64,000 nucleotides of DNA from Aliikangiella maris (GTDB lineage Bacteria > Pseudomonadota > Gammaproteobacteria > Enterobacterales > Kangiellaceae), in NCBI RefSeq assembly GCF_040719265.1, contig NZ_JBFDAH010000005.1, forward strand, positions 62,001 to 126,000, given 5' to 3'. Shown here one piece after another: positions 28,574-38,427 of this stretch (position 1 is its first letter; each line of letters opens with the position of its first letter). The notes beneath the pieces are model-generated. The model made no database searches and had not been told where the DNA came from. It was given only the letters and a program-made list of their open reading frames with translations. Made by a program: the position numbers and the translations under genes.

Positions 28574-31500
28574 TTAGCAGGTGAGGGTTTCAATCAAAGA
28601 ATCAATTTGTTGCTTGCGTTCGTGTATCGATTCACTTTTGTGGCTGACTTTTAGTCGAGTGCCGTGTTGTAACTGGTAACATTTGGGTTGCTGTTGTATC
28701 AATTCGATTAACTTTGCCGTATTAATATTAGGTTCAGCTCTAAAATCGATGGTAAAACCACTGTCGTTGGCATCCAGCTTGCTGATTCCAAGTGCTGATA
28801 ACTGCTGTTTTAGTGCTGTCGATTCAAATAAGGCTTTGGCTTCATCCGGCAATAAACCGAAACGGTCAATCAATTCTACCTGTATATCCCTTAGCTGATT
28901 TTCATTTTTAGCATTGGCAATGCGTTTGTAGAGCGATAAGCGTATTGCTACATCGGGAATATAGCTCTCTGGCAGCAAGGCTGATTCTCCTAAGTTAACT
29001 TCGGTTTGTTCGTCAGGGGTTAATTCCAGTGCGGGTTCGTTACCTTCTTTCAGTGAGGCAACGGCTCTATCAAGGAGTTCCATATATAGACTAAAACCAA
29101 TTGTCTGCATATGACCACTTTGTTCATCACCTAGTAGTTCACCCGCACCACGAATCTCTAAATCATGTGTCGCTAAAATAAAACCAGCGCCCAGATCTTC
29201 GAGATTTTCAATCGCTTCTAAACGCTTTTTGGCATCTTTAGTCATAGATTTTGGGGGTGGGGTGAGTAAATAGGCATATGCTTGATGATGCGAACGTCCT
29301 ACGCGACCGCGTAATTGATGCAGTTGTGCCAAACCTAATTTATCGGCGCGCTCCATGATTATGGTATTGGCTGTGGGAATATCAATACCCGTTTCAATAA
29401 TTGTGGTACACACCAGTACATGATAGCGCTGGTGGTAAAATTGACGCATAACTTCTTCTAACTCTCGCTCACGCATTTGTCCGTGGGCCACGGCAACCTG
29501 CAGCTCGGGCATCAGCTCTCGAATATCTTGCGCGGTTTTATCGATGGATTCTACCGCATTGTGTAAATAATAAACCTGTCCACCTCGACGGATTTCACGT
29601 TGTATTGCTTCTTTAATTAATGGCGTATTAAACTGACGAACAAAAGTTTTAATTGCTAAACGTTTAGCTGGTGGCGTTGCTATAATTGATAAATCACGCA
29701 TTCCTGACATCGACATGTTCAAGGTACGCGGAATAGGGGTGGCCGTTAATGTCAGTATATCCACTTTTGCTTTAAAGGATTTTAAAATTTCTTTTTGTCT
29801 GACACCAAAACGATGCTCTTCATCGATCAACAACAATCCTAAATTTTTAAAATGCGGTTTTCCTGTTAACAGTCGATGGGTACCAATTACAATATCAACT
29901 TGTCCGTCGGCTAATTGAGCCAGTAAAGTTTCTTGTTCTTTCTTGCTCTGAAAGCGAGATAACACGCCAATATTAACTGGCCATTGTGAAAAGCGATCTT
30001 GAAATGAATTAAAGTGCTGTTGCGCCAATAAAGTTGTCGGGACTAACATGGCAACTTGCATTCCACTTTGAATAGCAATGTAAGCAGCGTGCATGGCAAC
30101 TTCGGTTTTGCCAAAACCTACATCACCACACACCAGTCTATCCATTGGTGTTGATGCTTGCATATCTTTAACGACAGCATTAATTGCATTTTGTTGATCA
30201 GGGGTCGCTTCAAATGGAAACTCGGCAGCAAACTTATCATAGTCTAATTGATTTAATTGATGTTTGATTCCCTTGGCCGTCGCTCTGCGAGCATACAAAT
30301 CTAATAGCTCTGCTGCGGTATCTCTGGCTTTTTTCAGCGCTTTGCTTTTGGCTTTGCTCCATGATTCGCTACCGAGTTTATGCCAAGGGGCCATTTCGGG
30401 ATTGGTGCCCGAAAAGCGATGAATCAAATGCAGTGATTGAACAGGAACATAAAGTTTATCGCCGCCTGAATATTCGAGCGTTAAAAATTCACTGACAATA
30501 CCGCCCGCATCAATCGTTTGTAAACCCAAGTACCGCCCAACACCCTGATCAACATGAACAACCGGATCACCCGTTTTTAATTCTGCCAAGCTATGAATTA
30601 ATTGATCAGGTGAAACTTCTTTACTGTGACGACGTCTGGACTGCAATACCTGATGCCCAAACAAGTTGCTTTCACAAACTACCAAATAATTTTTTGCGGT
30701 GTAGCCTTGTTGAATTGGTGCTGTTGTTAAAGCAACCTGAGTTTTCGTCTGAGCGGAAGGTTGTATAAAGTCATTCCAATTACTTACCGCTTGCAATTTA
30801 ATTTTATTTTTACTTAACAGATCTCTGAGCACTTCTTGTCGGCCAGAAGATTCAGCACAGATTAAAACCTTTTGATGAGTATTAATCTGTTCTATTAATT
30901 TATTTAAAGGTTGGTCGGCTTTATGATCGACAAACACCTCGGGGCAAGCAGCAAAGCCGAGCGAAATACTGTGGTCTTTTACCGCTTTGGCAGTTAAAGC
31001 AATGGTTGGAAACCGGTTGATATGCTGATTAAATTCAGCTGGATTGATAAACAGACTCTCTGGTTTCACAATTGGGCGCTCGATGTCATGTCCGTATTGT
31101 TCATATCGCTCATTTAGTTCGTGCCAGAAAGTCTCCACTGGTTGCTGTATATTTAACTGGTGAACCAGCGTCACCTTTTGAGCATCAATAAAATCAAACA
31201 GCGTCGATAATCCATCGAAAAATAACGGTAAATAATATTCGATACCTGCTGTAAAAATCTGATTGCTTACATCTCGGTATATGGTGGACTCACGCAAGTT
31301 ACTATCAAAAGTTGCTCGCCAGTTCTGCCGAAAACGAGTAATCGCTTCATTGTCTGTTGGGTATTCTCTAGCAGGTAATAAATTGATTTCATTGACTTTC
31401 TCGGTCGTAAGCTGGGTTTCAGTATCAAAGTAGCGTAGCGATTCTATTTCATCATCAAATAGCTCAATACGAATTGGTTGTTCTGTACCCATCGGAAACA

Positions 31501-32029
31501 AATCAATAATCGAGCCTCGTACTGCATATTCTCCATGTTCCATCACATTGGTAACTAAAGCGTATCCATTATTAAAAAGGCGCTCTTTTAAAGTGGCTAA
31601 TTCGATAGATTGACCTACAGTAAGCGATAGACATTGTAATTCGATGTATTTTCTTGCAGGCAAACGCTGCAAGGCCGAGGTCACTGGTAATAATAATATG
31701 CCCTGTTCAAGTCTGGGTAATTGATAAAGTGTTTGTAATCGCTCAGAAACAATATCTTGATGTGGTGAAAAATAGTCGTACGGCAGGGTTTCCCAATCAG
31801 GCAAAGTGACCACTGGAATTGATGAATTTTCACCCAAATAGAACAAAATTTCTTGTTTAACAGGCTGAGTTGTTGCGGCATCGGGGAGTAGGACTATTAA
31901 AATACCCGGATTACTCTTGGCTATTTCAGCAATACTCAGGGTAAATGAACCACCATAAATGCCGTCAAAATAATTGATAAATCCAGCTTTATCTGAGCTA
32001 TGTTTGATGACTTGATTAAGACTATTCAT
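28574..32029 (-). CDS. mfd: Transcription-repair coupling factor Mfd
   Basis: Mfd displaces RNA polymerase stalled at DNA damage and recruits UvrA for repair of the transcribed strand. The 1151-residue protein has the UvrB-like N-terminal region (LPDWETLPYDYFSPHQDIVSER), the RNA polymerase interaction domain (GDPVVHVDQGVGRYLGLQ), the translocase with Walker A DRLVCGDVGFGKTEVAM and LLIDEEHRFGVRQKE, and the helicase motif LHQLRGRVGRSHHQAYAYLL. The C-terminal TRCF domain (SYIPDVAIRLSLYKRIA) completes it. The ATG at 32029 is the only start that keeps the family N-terminus. csiV follows 62 bases later on the same strand. Confidence 0.97.
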   Translation of the reverse strand: MNSLNQVIKHSSDKAGFINYFDGIYGGSFTLSIAEIAKSNPGILIVLLPDAATTQPVKQEILFYLGENSSIPVVTLPDWETLPYDYFSPHQDIVSERLQTLYQLPRLEQGILLLPVTSALQRLPARKYIELQCLSLTVGQSIELATLKERLFNNGYALVTNVMEHGEYAVRGSIIDLFPMGTEQPIRIELFDDEIESLRYFDTETQLTTEKVNEINLLPAREYPTDNEAITRFRQNWRATFDSNLRESTIYRDVSNQIFTAGIEYYLPLFFDGLSTLFDFIDAQKVTLVHQLNIQQPVETFWHELNERYEQYGHDIERPIVKPESLFINPAEFNQHINRFPTIALTAKAVKDHSISLGFAACPEVFVDHKADQPLNKLIEQINTHQKVLICAESSGRQEVLRDLLSKNKIKLQAVSNWNDFIQPSAQTKTQVALTTAPIQQGYTAKNYLVVCESNLFGHQVLQSRRRHSKEVSPDQLIHSLAELKTGDPVVHVDQGVGRYLGLQTIDAGGIVSEFLTLEYSGGDKLYVPVQSLHLIHRFSGTNPEMAPWHKLGSESWSKAKSKALKKARDTAAELLDLYARRATAKGIKHQLNQLDYDKFAAEFPFEATPDQQNAINAVVKDMQASTPMDRLVCGDVGFGKTEVAMHAAYIAIQSGMQVAMLVPTTLLAQQHFNSFQDRFSQWPVNIGVLSRFQSKKEQETLLAQLADGQVDIVIGTHRLLTGKPHFKNLGLLLIDEEHRFGVRQKEILKSFKAKVDILTLTATPIPRTLNMSMSGMRDLSIIATPPAKRLAIKTFVRQFNTPLIKEAIQREIRRGGQVYYLHNAVESIDKTAQDIRELMPELQVAVAHGQMRERELEEVMRQFYHQRYHVLVCTTIIETGIDIPTANTIIMERADKLGLAQLHQLRGRVGRSHHQAYAYLLTPPPKSMTKDAKKRLEAIENLEDLGAGFILATHDLEIRGAGELLGDEQSGHMQTIGFSLYMELLDRAVASLKEGNEPALELTPDEQTEVNLGESALLPESYIPDVAIRLSLYKRIANAKNENQLRDIQVELIDRFGLLPDEAKALFESTALKQQLSALGISKLDANDSGFTIDFRAEPNINTAKLIELIQQQPKCYQLQHGTRLKVSHKSESIHERKQQIDSLIETLTC

Positions 32030-32416
32030 GCCAACTTATCATTAATAATGTAAATGCAGCCAATTATACCTTAGCTGATAGAAAAATTGTCACTAAGTAT
32101 CTCGAGTAATCGAGTATCTAAGGGCCTTAAGCATTCAAAAACTATACTTTTATCCATTTATGTATAAACAAACATATTTAACATCATCATTATTGTGCTG
32201 GTTGAATTTTAATCATTGATGACAATAAAAGCTAACAGGCGTAAAAATACTAACTAGATTTTATTAAAATTACTGACCTTTGGCATATACTGAGTGCTTA
32301 TAAATTGAGATTAAAAATTATTCGATAAAGCTATCCATTGCGCAATTAATTGATCAAAAAGATGAAATGTATCAATTGGACTTTGAGGTTATATCAATGC
32401 TGTCTTAAGCAGTACT
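32030..32416. other. Intergenic region upstream of mfd
   Basis: 387 bases with no open frame. It must hold the mfd promoter. A short inverted repeat, CTCGAGTAATCGAG at about 32100-32113, is the only structure I notice. To its right is the tRNA-like sequence. Confidence 0.45.
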
Positions 32417-32493
32417 GTCCCGGTAAATCAGTTGGAAAGAATGCAAGCCTACTAAGCTGGAAATCGTAGGTTCGTATCTTGCTCGGGACACCA
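32417..32493 (+). tRNA. Degenerate tRNA-like sequence (possible tRNA pseudogene, anticodon-position ACT)
   Basis: The 77 bases fold as a tRNA cloverleaf ending in ACCA. The acceptor stem is GTCCCGG with TCGGGAC (one wobble). The D arm has the loop AGTTGGAAA with its GG pair but one mismatch in the stem. The anticodon stem CAAGC/GCTGG has one mismatch and the loop CTACTAA. The T arm is GTAGG-TTCGTAT-CTTGC, pairing through wobbles. The anticodon position reads ACT (serine AGT codon), yet there is no long variable arm, and an A at position 34 is rare in bacteria. The T loop has T where A58 should be. This is therefore more likely a decayed tRNA, or a tRNA end left by an integration, than a working tRNA. 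It lies at the left edge of the biosynthetic cluster. Confidence 0.5.
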
Positions 32494-32534
32494 TGTTAAT
32501 TCTCTTATGGTTAATTTAAAAGTGATGTTGCGTG

Positions 32535-35330
32535 TTATTCATTTTGATTTTGATTTTCTGAAAAGAAAACTTGATGACTTTCCATCCATAATATCGCCTC
32601 AACCCGATTTTTGACATTAATTTTCGAAAAAATATTGTGAATATGTCGTTTAACGGTACCTTCTGAAATAAATATCTTTTTGGCAATCTTCTTGTTAGAT
32701 AACCCTTGTTTAATTAATAATAAAACTTCTTTTTCTCGTTTGGTTAACGTATCGTTAGGTCCACCCCAGATATAATGAGAAGTAGTGTTTTCCATACCAA
32801 TATTATTACCTTGACTTTCATGGTGTGGTTGAACGGAATTTTCAAATGTGATTACTTGCGATTGAGACTCTATTAAAATGGGAGCAGAGTAGGAGGCACA
32901 ATCTTGCTGAATGTTAGTATCAAATTTATTACTAAAAATATGAAAGCCATGTTCATGACACAAGTCTTTTATTTGCGCGATATTTTCCTGAATGAATTCG
33001 CGAATTTTAGTGTTTTTAGAGGATTTGCAAAGCAGTAAAAATAATTTAATTCTTAGGAAAATACGTTTGTTTTGATAAGTGTGTCGTAAAACAAGCGAAG
33101 CTGTTTCAATTGCTTTGTTCATTTTTTCTTGAGATAAAAGAATGCTTAGATGAGCCAGCTTTTCTTGTTCATCAAGTTGATTTAATATGAGGTTATTATC
33201 GCTCTTTTTCTCATGCTTAAATGGTGGAGAAACCAAACGCTTTGGTGTATTTTCACGTTTAAAGTAAGTTTCATCTGAAGTGTTAAATGCATCAGATAAA
33301 TATTTAAATTGAGTGATTGCTGCTTCTAAATAACGTTGTCCAGAAACAGATGCAACCTTATTTCTCAATAGGCAAAGTTGTTGAAAGGCTTTTTCAATTT
33401 TAATTTGATCTTGAGTAAAAAATTGAATTTCAAAATTAAGTATATAGGCTTTGATTAAAGTAATAATTTCAATATTCTTTTTGTCACCAAGTAAGAAAAA
33501 GTTAATATACCTTTCTGACTCGCTTAAATTACCTTCTAAATAGTTAACTTGCGCAAGAATAATATTTAAATAATTCGCATAAGAATGGTGTAGCAAATTA
33601 ACCTGTTTGAGCTGTGAAAGTTTTTCTGAGCAGAGCTCGCCTGCTTCAGTTAATTTGCCTGAATCTATTAGGTTAAATGCCAGCTGACAAGTGGAAAGCG
33701 TTGCACCGTGGTAGAATCGGCATTTCTCAAAAATTTCTATACTTTTTTCAAGGTAAAGTGCGCCTTTTTCTTTTTCAAATAAATATAAATAAGCGTTTGC
33801 CAAATTATAATAATTTGCACCAATAATTAATAATTCAGAATTTTGTAAAAATTCGAGTGATTTTAAACTAAATTTAATGGCTTCATTGAAGTTACCTTGA
33901 TCGGTTAAAAGATAACCGTTTATTGCGTATACATGTGCATGAATAATATGTTTATCTTCTTTATCGCGAAAACGATTTTGATAAATGTTAATTGCTGTAT
34001 CGAGTTTTTTGCGAACATTAAAGTGATCATATTGGTGATTAAAAAGCATCACCCAGGCAGACCAGATACTTGCCATATAAGAGGCTGGATTTAATTGATT
34101 TACTTTTGCGCCCCATAATTGTAAATCTCGAAATTGCTCTCGTTGAATGATGTCGATAAAATACTTGTTGATTTGATTTTCATCACACTCTTTTAACGCC
34201 AGCTGAAAGGCTGTATTAACGCTCTTGCATTTTTCATAATAAGAGTAAATATAATGAAAGCACTCTTTCTTTTTATCGAGCCCCAAGTTATTACTAAACC
34301 AATAGCTTAAATAACTTGCTACTAAAGGTTGAATTTTGAACGTATCAGCAGCGCTGTTAGCACGCACCACAATTGCTCGATTGTTAATAAATTCACGTAG
34401 TTCATCACAAGGCAAATCACAGCCAATTAAGTCGGCACAGGTTGAAACGGTAAACTTTTTAACAATCGATAAATAGACGAGTAAATTCCAGTATTTCGAT
34501 CCCTGTGCTGGTAAGACTTCTTCGGTAAGATACTGCTCAATGATAGAGTTGGTAAAATTAAAATGTTTAAGTTGAGTAATACTGAAACCTTCCTGGCGAT
34601 AAAGAATTGTCAACATCTTAACCGCAGCAGGCCAACCCTGAGTATAATAATAAATCTGCTCAAGCTCTTCCTGATTTAAAAATATACCTTCATGTTGTTC
34701 AAAATAGTGTTTGATTTCATTAAAGTGAAACTTGAGTTGGTTTTCATTAATTTCTACAACTTGATCATAAATATAATACTTACCAAGTTTTAAATGGGTT
34801 TTCTTACGGCTGGAAATAATAACGGATAAATTTTTAGGGGCGTAATCAATCAGCGATTGAATGAATTGAATAATCTCCTTATTTTCAGCAACCAAATGAA
34901 AATTATCTAGAATAATACATATCTTTTTGCGAGTTGAAGAGAGACGGCTTAAAATAAAAGAAGGTGTTATCTTTTCGTCCAACTCACTTTCAGCATAATC
35001 TTTCGAGTCTTCACCAATTAAATTGGTTGCATATTTGAGTGACGCAACTAAATAGATTTTAAAGTAATGGAGTGAATTATCATCTTGAGCGATTCGATAT
35101 ACACAGTTCACATATTCATTATTAGAGGCAAGTTTCTCTATCAACGCACTTTTACCATAACCTGCTGGTGCATTAATAAACACCACTCGCTTAAGTTTTA
35201 AATTAATAAATTTGTCAGAATAAAAGTAATTCGCGGATTGACTACAAAAATTTTCGTTTTCGATCTTTTTGATTAATAAATCTTCTGCGACAAATTGTTT
35301 TTTATTATTATTTTCTTGAGAAAGAATCAT
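32535..35330 (-). CDS. MalT-type LuxR transcriptional activator
   Basis: A 931-residue ATP-dependent regulator of the MalT/LAL class. The N-terminal NTPase has Walker A INAPAGYGKSALIEKL (K60) and a Walker B-like segment KICIILDNFHLVA. The middle (about 400-700) is a helical TPR-like repeat region (AINGYLLTDQGNFNEAIKFS). The C-terminus has a LuxR helix-turn-helix at about 865-925: TKREKEVLLLIKQGLSNKKI and SEGTVKRHIHNIFSKI. Such proteins bind a small ligand and ATP, oligomerise and activate transcription. It is divergent from the biosynthetic operon across a 1-kb spacer, so it is the natural candidate to control that operon. No ligand can be predicted. Several tRNA-sized bases separate it from the mfd side. 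Confidence 0.88.
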   Translation of the reverse strand: MILSQENNNKKQFVAEDLLIKKIENENFCSQSANYFYSDKFINLKLKRVVFINAPAGYGKSALIEKLASNNEYVNCVYRIAQDDNSLHYFKIYLVASLKYATNLIGEDSKDYAESELDEKITPSFILSRLSSTRKKICIILDNFHLVAENKEIIQFIQSLIDYAPKNLSVIISSRKKTHLKLGKYYIYDQVVEINENQLKFHFNEIKHYFEQHEGIFLNQEELEQIYYYTQGWPAAVKMLTILYRQEGFSITQLKHFNFTNSIIEQYLTEEVLPAQGSKYWNLLVYLSIVKKFTVSTCADLIGCDLPCDELREFINNRAIVVRANSAADTFKIQPLVASYLSYWFSNNLGLDKKKECFHYIYSYYEKCKSVNTAFQLALKECDENQINKYFIDIIQREQFRDLQLWGAKVNQLNPASYMASIWSAWVMLFNHQYDHFNVRKKLDTAINIYQNRFRDKEDKHIIHAHVYAINGYLLTDQGNFNEAIKFSLKSLEFLQNSELLIIGANYYNLANAYLYLFEKEKGALYLEKSIEIFEKCRFYHGATLSTCQLAFNLIDSGKLTEAGELCSEKLSQLKQVNLLHHSYANYLNIILAQVNYLEGNLSESERYINFFLLGDKKNIEIITLIKAYILNFEIQFFTQDQIKIEKAFQQLCLLRNKVASVSGQRYLEAAITQFKYLSDAFNTSDETYFKRENTPKRLVSPPFKHEKKSDNNLILNQLDEQEKLAHLSILLSQEKMNKAIETASLVLRHTYQNKRIFLRIKLFLLLCKSSKNTKIREFIQENIAQIKDLCHEHGFHIFSNKFDTNIQQDCASYSAPILIESQSQVITFENSVQPHHESQGNNIGMENTTSHYIWGGPNDTLTKREKEVLLLIKQGLSNKKIAKKIFISEGTVKRHIHNIFSKINVKNRVEAILWMESHQVFFSENQNQNE

Positions 35331-36348
35331 TAATTATTTTATAACCTCGCCAAGACTTTCATTAATATTGTTTTGCATAAACTTTCTGCAATAGGTTGCT
35401 GTTCTATGAACTGTGTCACTTTTAGGATGTGAACATAATACAACAATTATATTATTAATATGTTAATAGATATACATAAAAATGCACAAAGGTGTACATC
35501 TTGAGTGATAAGCAGCGGTCTTTGCTTTTGACTTAAAACAACTAAATATATTAATGAGATTATTCGCATAAGTTGTTGACTTCTGCTGTAAAAAATTTAG
35601 CTTATTAATACAAAAAATCTCATATTAGATAAATTTAAATAACAGAATCATGTAGTTGATTGTGCCTTGCCGTTTAAAAACCAACCAGCTTGATTGAAAT
35701 TTGATTTCTTTTCTAAATGATTTTTACTAAAAATAGTTGTTACTATGTATCTAAAGGTGTATCTATCACACGTTAAATTAATCGACAATAATTTTGGGAT
35801 AAACAGTGAAGTTCGTCGCATTTTCAATTTAATAAAGTCTACATCGTCCTTTTTGAGTCCGAGTGTTATAAAAATTTACTTTTGTTATTAAGATTTTTCA
35901 ATTCTTAACTACATCTTTTGCAGGCATAAAAATATAACTTACTACACATAGACGCGTTTAATAAAAATTGGTCAAATATATACATCTATTTTGAAGCGCT
36001 CATGTTGAACATTACGGTTGTTAAGCGAAAGACTTCTTTAGATAAAAACTATTGATGGCAATTGGCTTACATTTTTTAACAAATTGATCATTTGTTAAAC
36101 GTTTGAAATATTTTTGTACAATCCTACTAATTTTAGTAGCTAATAAATTAGTCAAAAATAATTTAGATTTCCAATTTTTTTAATGGTTGCCTGAATAATA
36201 AAAATCGAATGAGTCTTTATAACTGATTTAAAAAATTGATGATTTTAAATCAGCTAAGTTCCAATAGTGAACAGAAGCTATCACCGATTGGGTGTACAAG
36301 CATGATGCATCTGACAATAAATAATAAATTGCTTAAAGGGGAATCACG
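35331..36348. promoter_or_regulatory. 1-kb divergent regulatory region of the biosynthetic cluster
   Basis: 1018 bases, very AT-rich, with no open frame of note. It separates the LuxR-type regulator gene from the extender-unit genes and must carry both promoters. AAAGGTGTA occurs twice (35488-35496 and 35752-35760) upstream of the operon side. A pair of palindromes lies at 36124-36151. The length is unusual next to the tight spacing of this cluster; a long 5' leader or several operators would explain it. Confidence 0.5.
36124..36151. promoter_or_regulatory. Two adjacent palindromes, possible operator
   Basis: CTACTAA-TT-TTAGTAG (36124-36139) is followed at once by CTAAT-AA-ATTAG (36140-36151). 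They lie about 200 bases before the first cluster gene, directly after a TACAAT (36117-36122) that could be a -10 box. Their position suggests a protein-binding site or the start of a leader hairpin. Nothing shows which protein would bind. Confidence 0.35.
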
Positions 36349-37191
36349 TTGAAAATTGGAATTATCGGTGCTGGTGTTATGGGGGTTGATACAGCAATTT
36401 CATGTATTGCTGCTGGACACTCGGTTATATTAGTTGACCGTGATGAGTCAATTATTCAGAACGTTGAGAAAAATCTGCTTCGAAACTTGAGACCTTATAA
36501 AATGGTCTTACCAAGCTTGCGTGATCTTGATAACGATAAGCTATGTCAACAAATTCAATATACTACCGATCTAAAAGATCTAGCAGACACTCACTGGATT
36601 ATTGAAAATGCCAGTGAAGAGTGGGAAACCAAAAAGCAAATTTATCAAAATTTAAGTACTATCTGTAGTGCTTCAACTTACATTGGTGTTAACACCAGTT
36701 GTATTTCTATTACAAAAATTGGCGCATTGCTTAAGCATCCTGAGAATATTATCGGTATGCATTTTATGAATCCGGTTCCCATTAAAACCTGTGTAGAACT
36801 GATTAAAGGATTCCATACTGCGGAAAATACCATTAATGCTGCAAACGAGTTGTTATCGACACTGAATAAAAAAGGTGTTCTTGTTGAAGACCTGCCTGGT
36901 TTTGTTTCAAACCGTTTATCCCATCTCTTTATGAACGAAGCAGCGTTTCTGGTCCAGGATGGTGTTGCCAGTGCAGCAAATATCGACAAGATATTTAAGG
37001 ATGGATATGGCCACACTATGGGCCCATTGGAAACTGCTGACCTGATTGGTTTAGATACAGTAGTTAACTCGCTTAAAGTTCTCTACGAAAGTTATCAGGA
37101 CTCCAAATTCAGATGTTGTCCATTACTTCAAAAGATGGTCGATGCTGGCTTATTAGGTCGTAAGAGTGGACAAGGTTTTTATCAATATTAA
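36349..37191 (+). CDS. 3-hydroxyacyl-CoA dehydrogenase-like enzyme of hydroxy/methoxymalonyl-ACP synthesis
   Basis: A 280-residue NAD-dependent dehydrogenase with the N-terminal Rossmann motif IGIIGAGVMG, then NTSCISITKIGALL, GMHFMNPVPIKTCVELIKG and the C-terminal domain (GPLETADLIGLDTVVNSL, GRKSGQGFYQY). Enzymes of this type (FkbK, ZmaG) oxidise ACP-bound glycerate at C2/C3 during synthesis of hydroxymalonyl- or methoxymalonyl-ACP. The role is inferred from the next three genes, which are exactly the partners needed: an FkbH-like transferase, a free ACP and an acyl-CoA dehydrogenase. The start codon is TTG at 36349 with AAGGGGAATCA upstream. It is the first gene of the operon. By sequence alone it could be a 3-hydroxybutyryl-CoA dehydrogenase. 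Confidence 0.85.
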   Translation: MKIGIIGAGVMGVDTAISCIAAGHSVILVDRDESIIQNVEKNLLRNLRPYKMVLPSLRDLDNDKLCQQIQYTTDLKDLADTHWIIENASEEWETKKQIYQNLSTICSASTYIGVNTSCISITKIGALLKHPENIIGMHFMNPVPIKTCVELIKGFHTAENTINAANELLSTLNKKGVLVEDLPGFVSNRLSHLFMNEAAFLVQDGVASAANIDKIFKDGYGHTMGPLETADLIGLDTVVNSLKVLYESYQDSKFRCCPLLQKMVDAGLLGRKSGQGFYQY

Positions 37192-37282
37192 TTGAGCTTT
37201 CAATAAGAAAACATACAGCAACATTAACAAACGTTTACTAGTAATACGATTTGAAAAGTTTTAATCCAGCTGAGGAATAAAA

Positions 37283-38368
37283 ATGGAAACAGTAATAGAA
37301 AAAGCATCCCAGGCTCAGGACAAAATTGATCCAATGACGTCAACTAAGCCGGTTAAATGTGTTATTTGGGATCTGGATAACACGATGTGGGAAGGTATTT
37401 TAGTTGAAGGGGATGATGTTAAACTAAAACCTGGCATTGTTGACATTATAAAAGCACTGGATAGCAAAGGTATTTTGCAGTCAATTGCCAGTAAAAATAA
37501 TGCCGAAGATGCAATTAAAAAGCTCGAGGAGTTTTCGATTGCAGAATACTTCCTTTATCCAGAAATTCACTGGAACTCAAAGTCTTATTCTGTTGGTAAA
37601 ATAGCTGAATCACTCAATATTGCAACCGATACTTTTGTTTTTATTGACGACCAAATATTTGAACGAGATGAAGTGAACGACGTTCACCCAGAAGTACTGA
37701 CTATCGATGCTCTGGAGTATCAAGGCCTGTTATCATTAGACCGTATTGGTAATATGGAAATTTCCGATGACGCAAGCAAGCGACGTGTACGTTATTTAGA
37801 AGATATGACTCGTAAACAGTCTGAAGAAGAGTTCAGTGGAACACCAGAAGAATTTCTCTCTAAACTTGATATGAAGTTTCAAATTAGCCGAGCAGAAGAA
37901 GCCGACTTATTAAGAGCTGAAGAATTAACTTTACGTACCAACCAACTTAACTCAACCGGTATCACTTACGACAGAGATGACTTGCAAAAATACATGAATT
38001 CCTCTGATCATGATTTATGGATTTGTGAGCTATCAGATACTTATGGTTCTTACGGAAAAATTGGCTTGGCCTTAGTTGAATACAAAGCAGATCACGACTT
38101 AATCAAATTATTATTGATGTCATGCCGCACGGTATCTCGAGGTGTGGGAGGTGTTTTATTAAGCTTTTTAATGAATGAAGCGGCCGCTAAAGGTAACACG
38201 CTAAGAGCTGATTTCCGCAGAACGGATCGTAATAGACAAATGTTTACTACTTATCAGTTTGCCAACTTTAAAGAGATTTCTAAAAACGACAATACTTATT
38301 TATTCGAAAATGATCTATCGCAAATAGCGCCTTATCCAAGCTATATCGATATTGTTATCAATAAATAA
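37283..38368 (+). CDS. FkbH-like glyceryl transferase/phosphatase (HAD superfamily)
   Basis: FkbH-like proteins take 1,3-bisphosphoglycerate, remove a phosphate and load the glyceryl group onto an ACP. The 361-residue protein has the HAD motif IWDLDNTMWEGIL (D30 and D32), the SKNNAEDA segment, FVFIDDQIFERDEV, and a C-terminal GNAT-like half (ELTLRTNQLNSTG, LLLMSCRTVSRGVGG). These are typical of the FkbH family. The ATG at 37283 follows TGAGGAATAAAA. It lies 91 bases after the dehydrogenase and 59 before the ACP. Glyceryl-ACP can also feed tetronate rings, but the two dehydrogenases beside it point to a malonyl-type extender unit. Confidence 0.9.
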   Translation: METVIEKASQAQDKIDPMTSTKPVKCVIWDLDNTMWEGILVEGDDVKLKPGIVDIIKALDSKGILQSIASKNNAEDAIKKLEEFSIAEYFLYPEIHWNSKSYSVGKIAESLNIATDTFVFIDDQIFERDEVNDVHPEVLTIDALEYQGLLSLDRIGNMEISDDASKRRVRYLEDMTRKQSEEEFSGTPEEFLSKLDMKFQISRAEEADLLRAEELTLRTNQLNSTGITYDRDDLQKYMNSSDHDLWICELSDTYGSYGKIGLALVEYKADHDLIKLLLMSCRTVSRGVGGVLLSFLMNEAAAKGNTLRADFRRTDRNRQMFTTYQFANFKEISKNDNTYLFENDLSQIAPYPSYIDIVINK

Positions 38369-38427
38369 TGAATGATTAACCAGATAGTGATGGGTAAAAC
38401 CAACAGGAAGAATTTTAGGACAGTAAT

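Noticed and set aside
32417..32493. A fully functional tRNA-Ser
   Set aside because: A serine tRNA needs a long variable arm; here it is five bases, and the T loop and two stems are imperfect.
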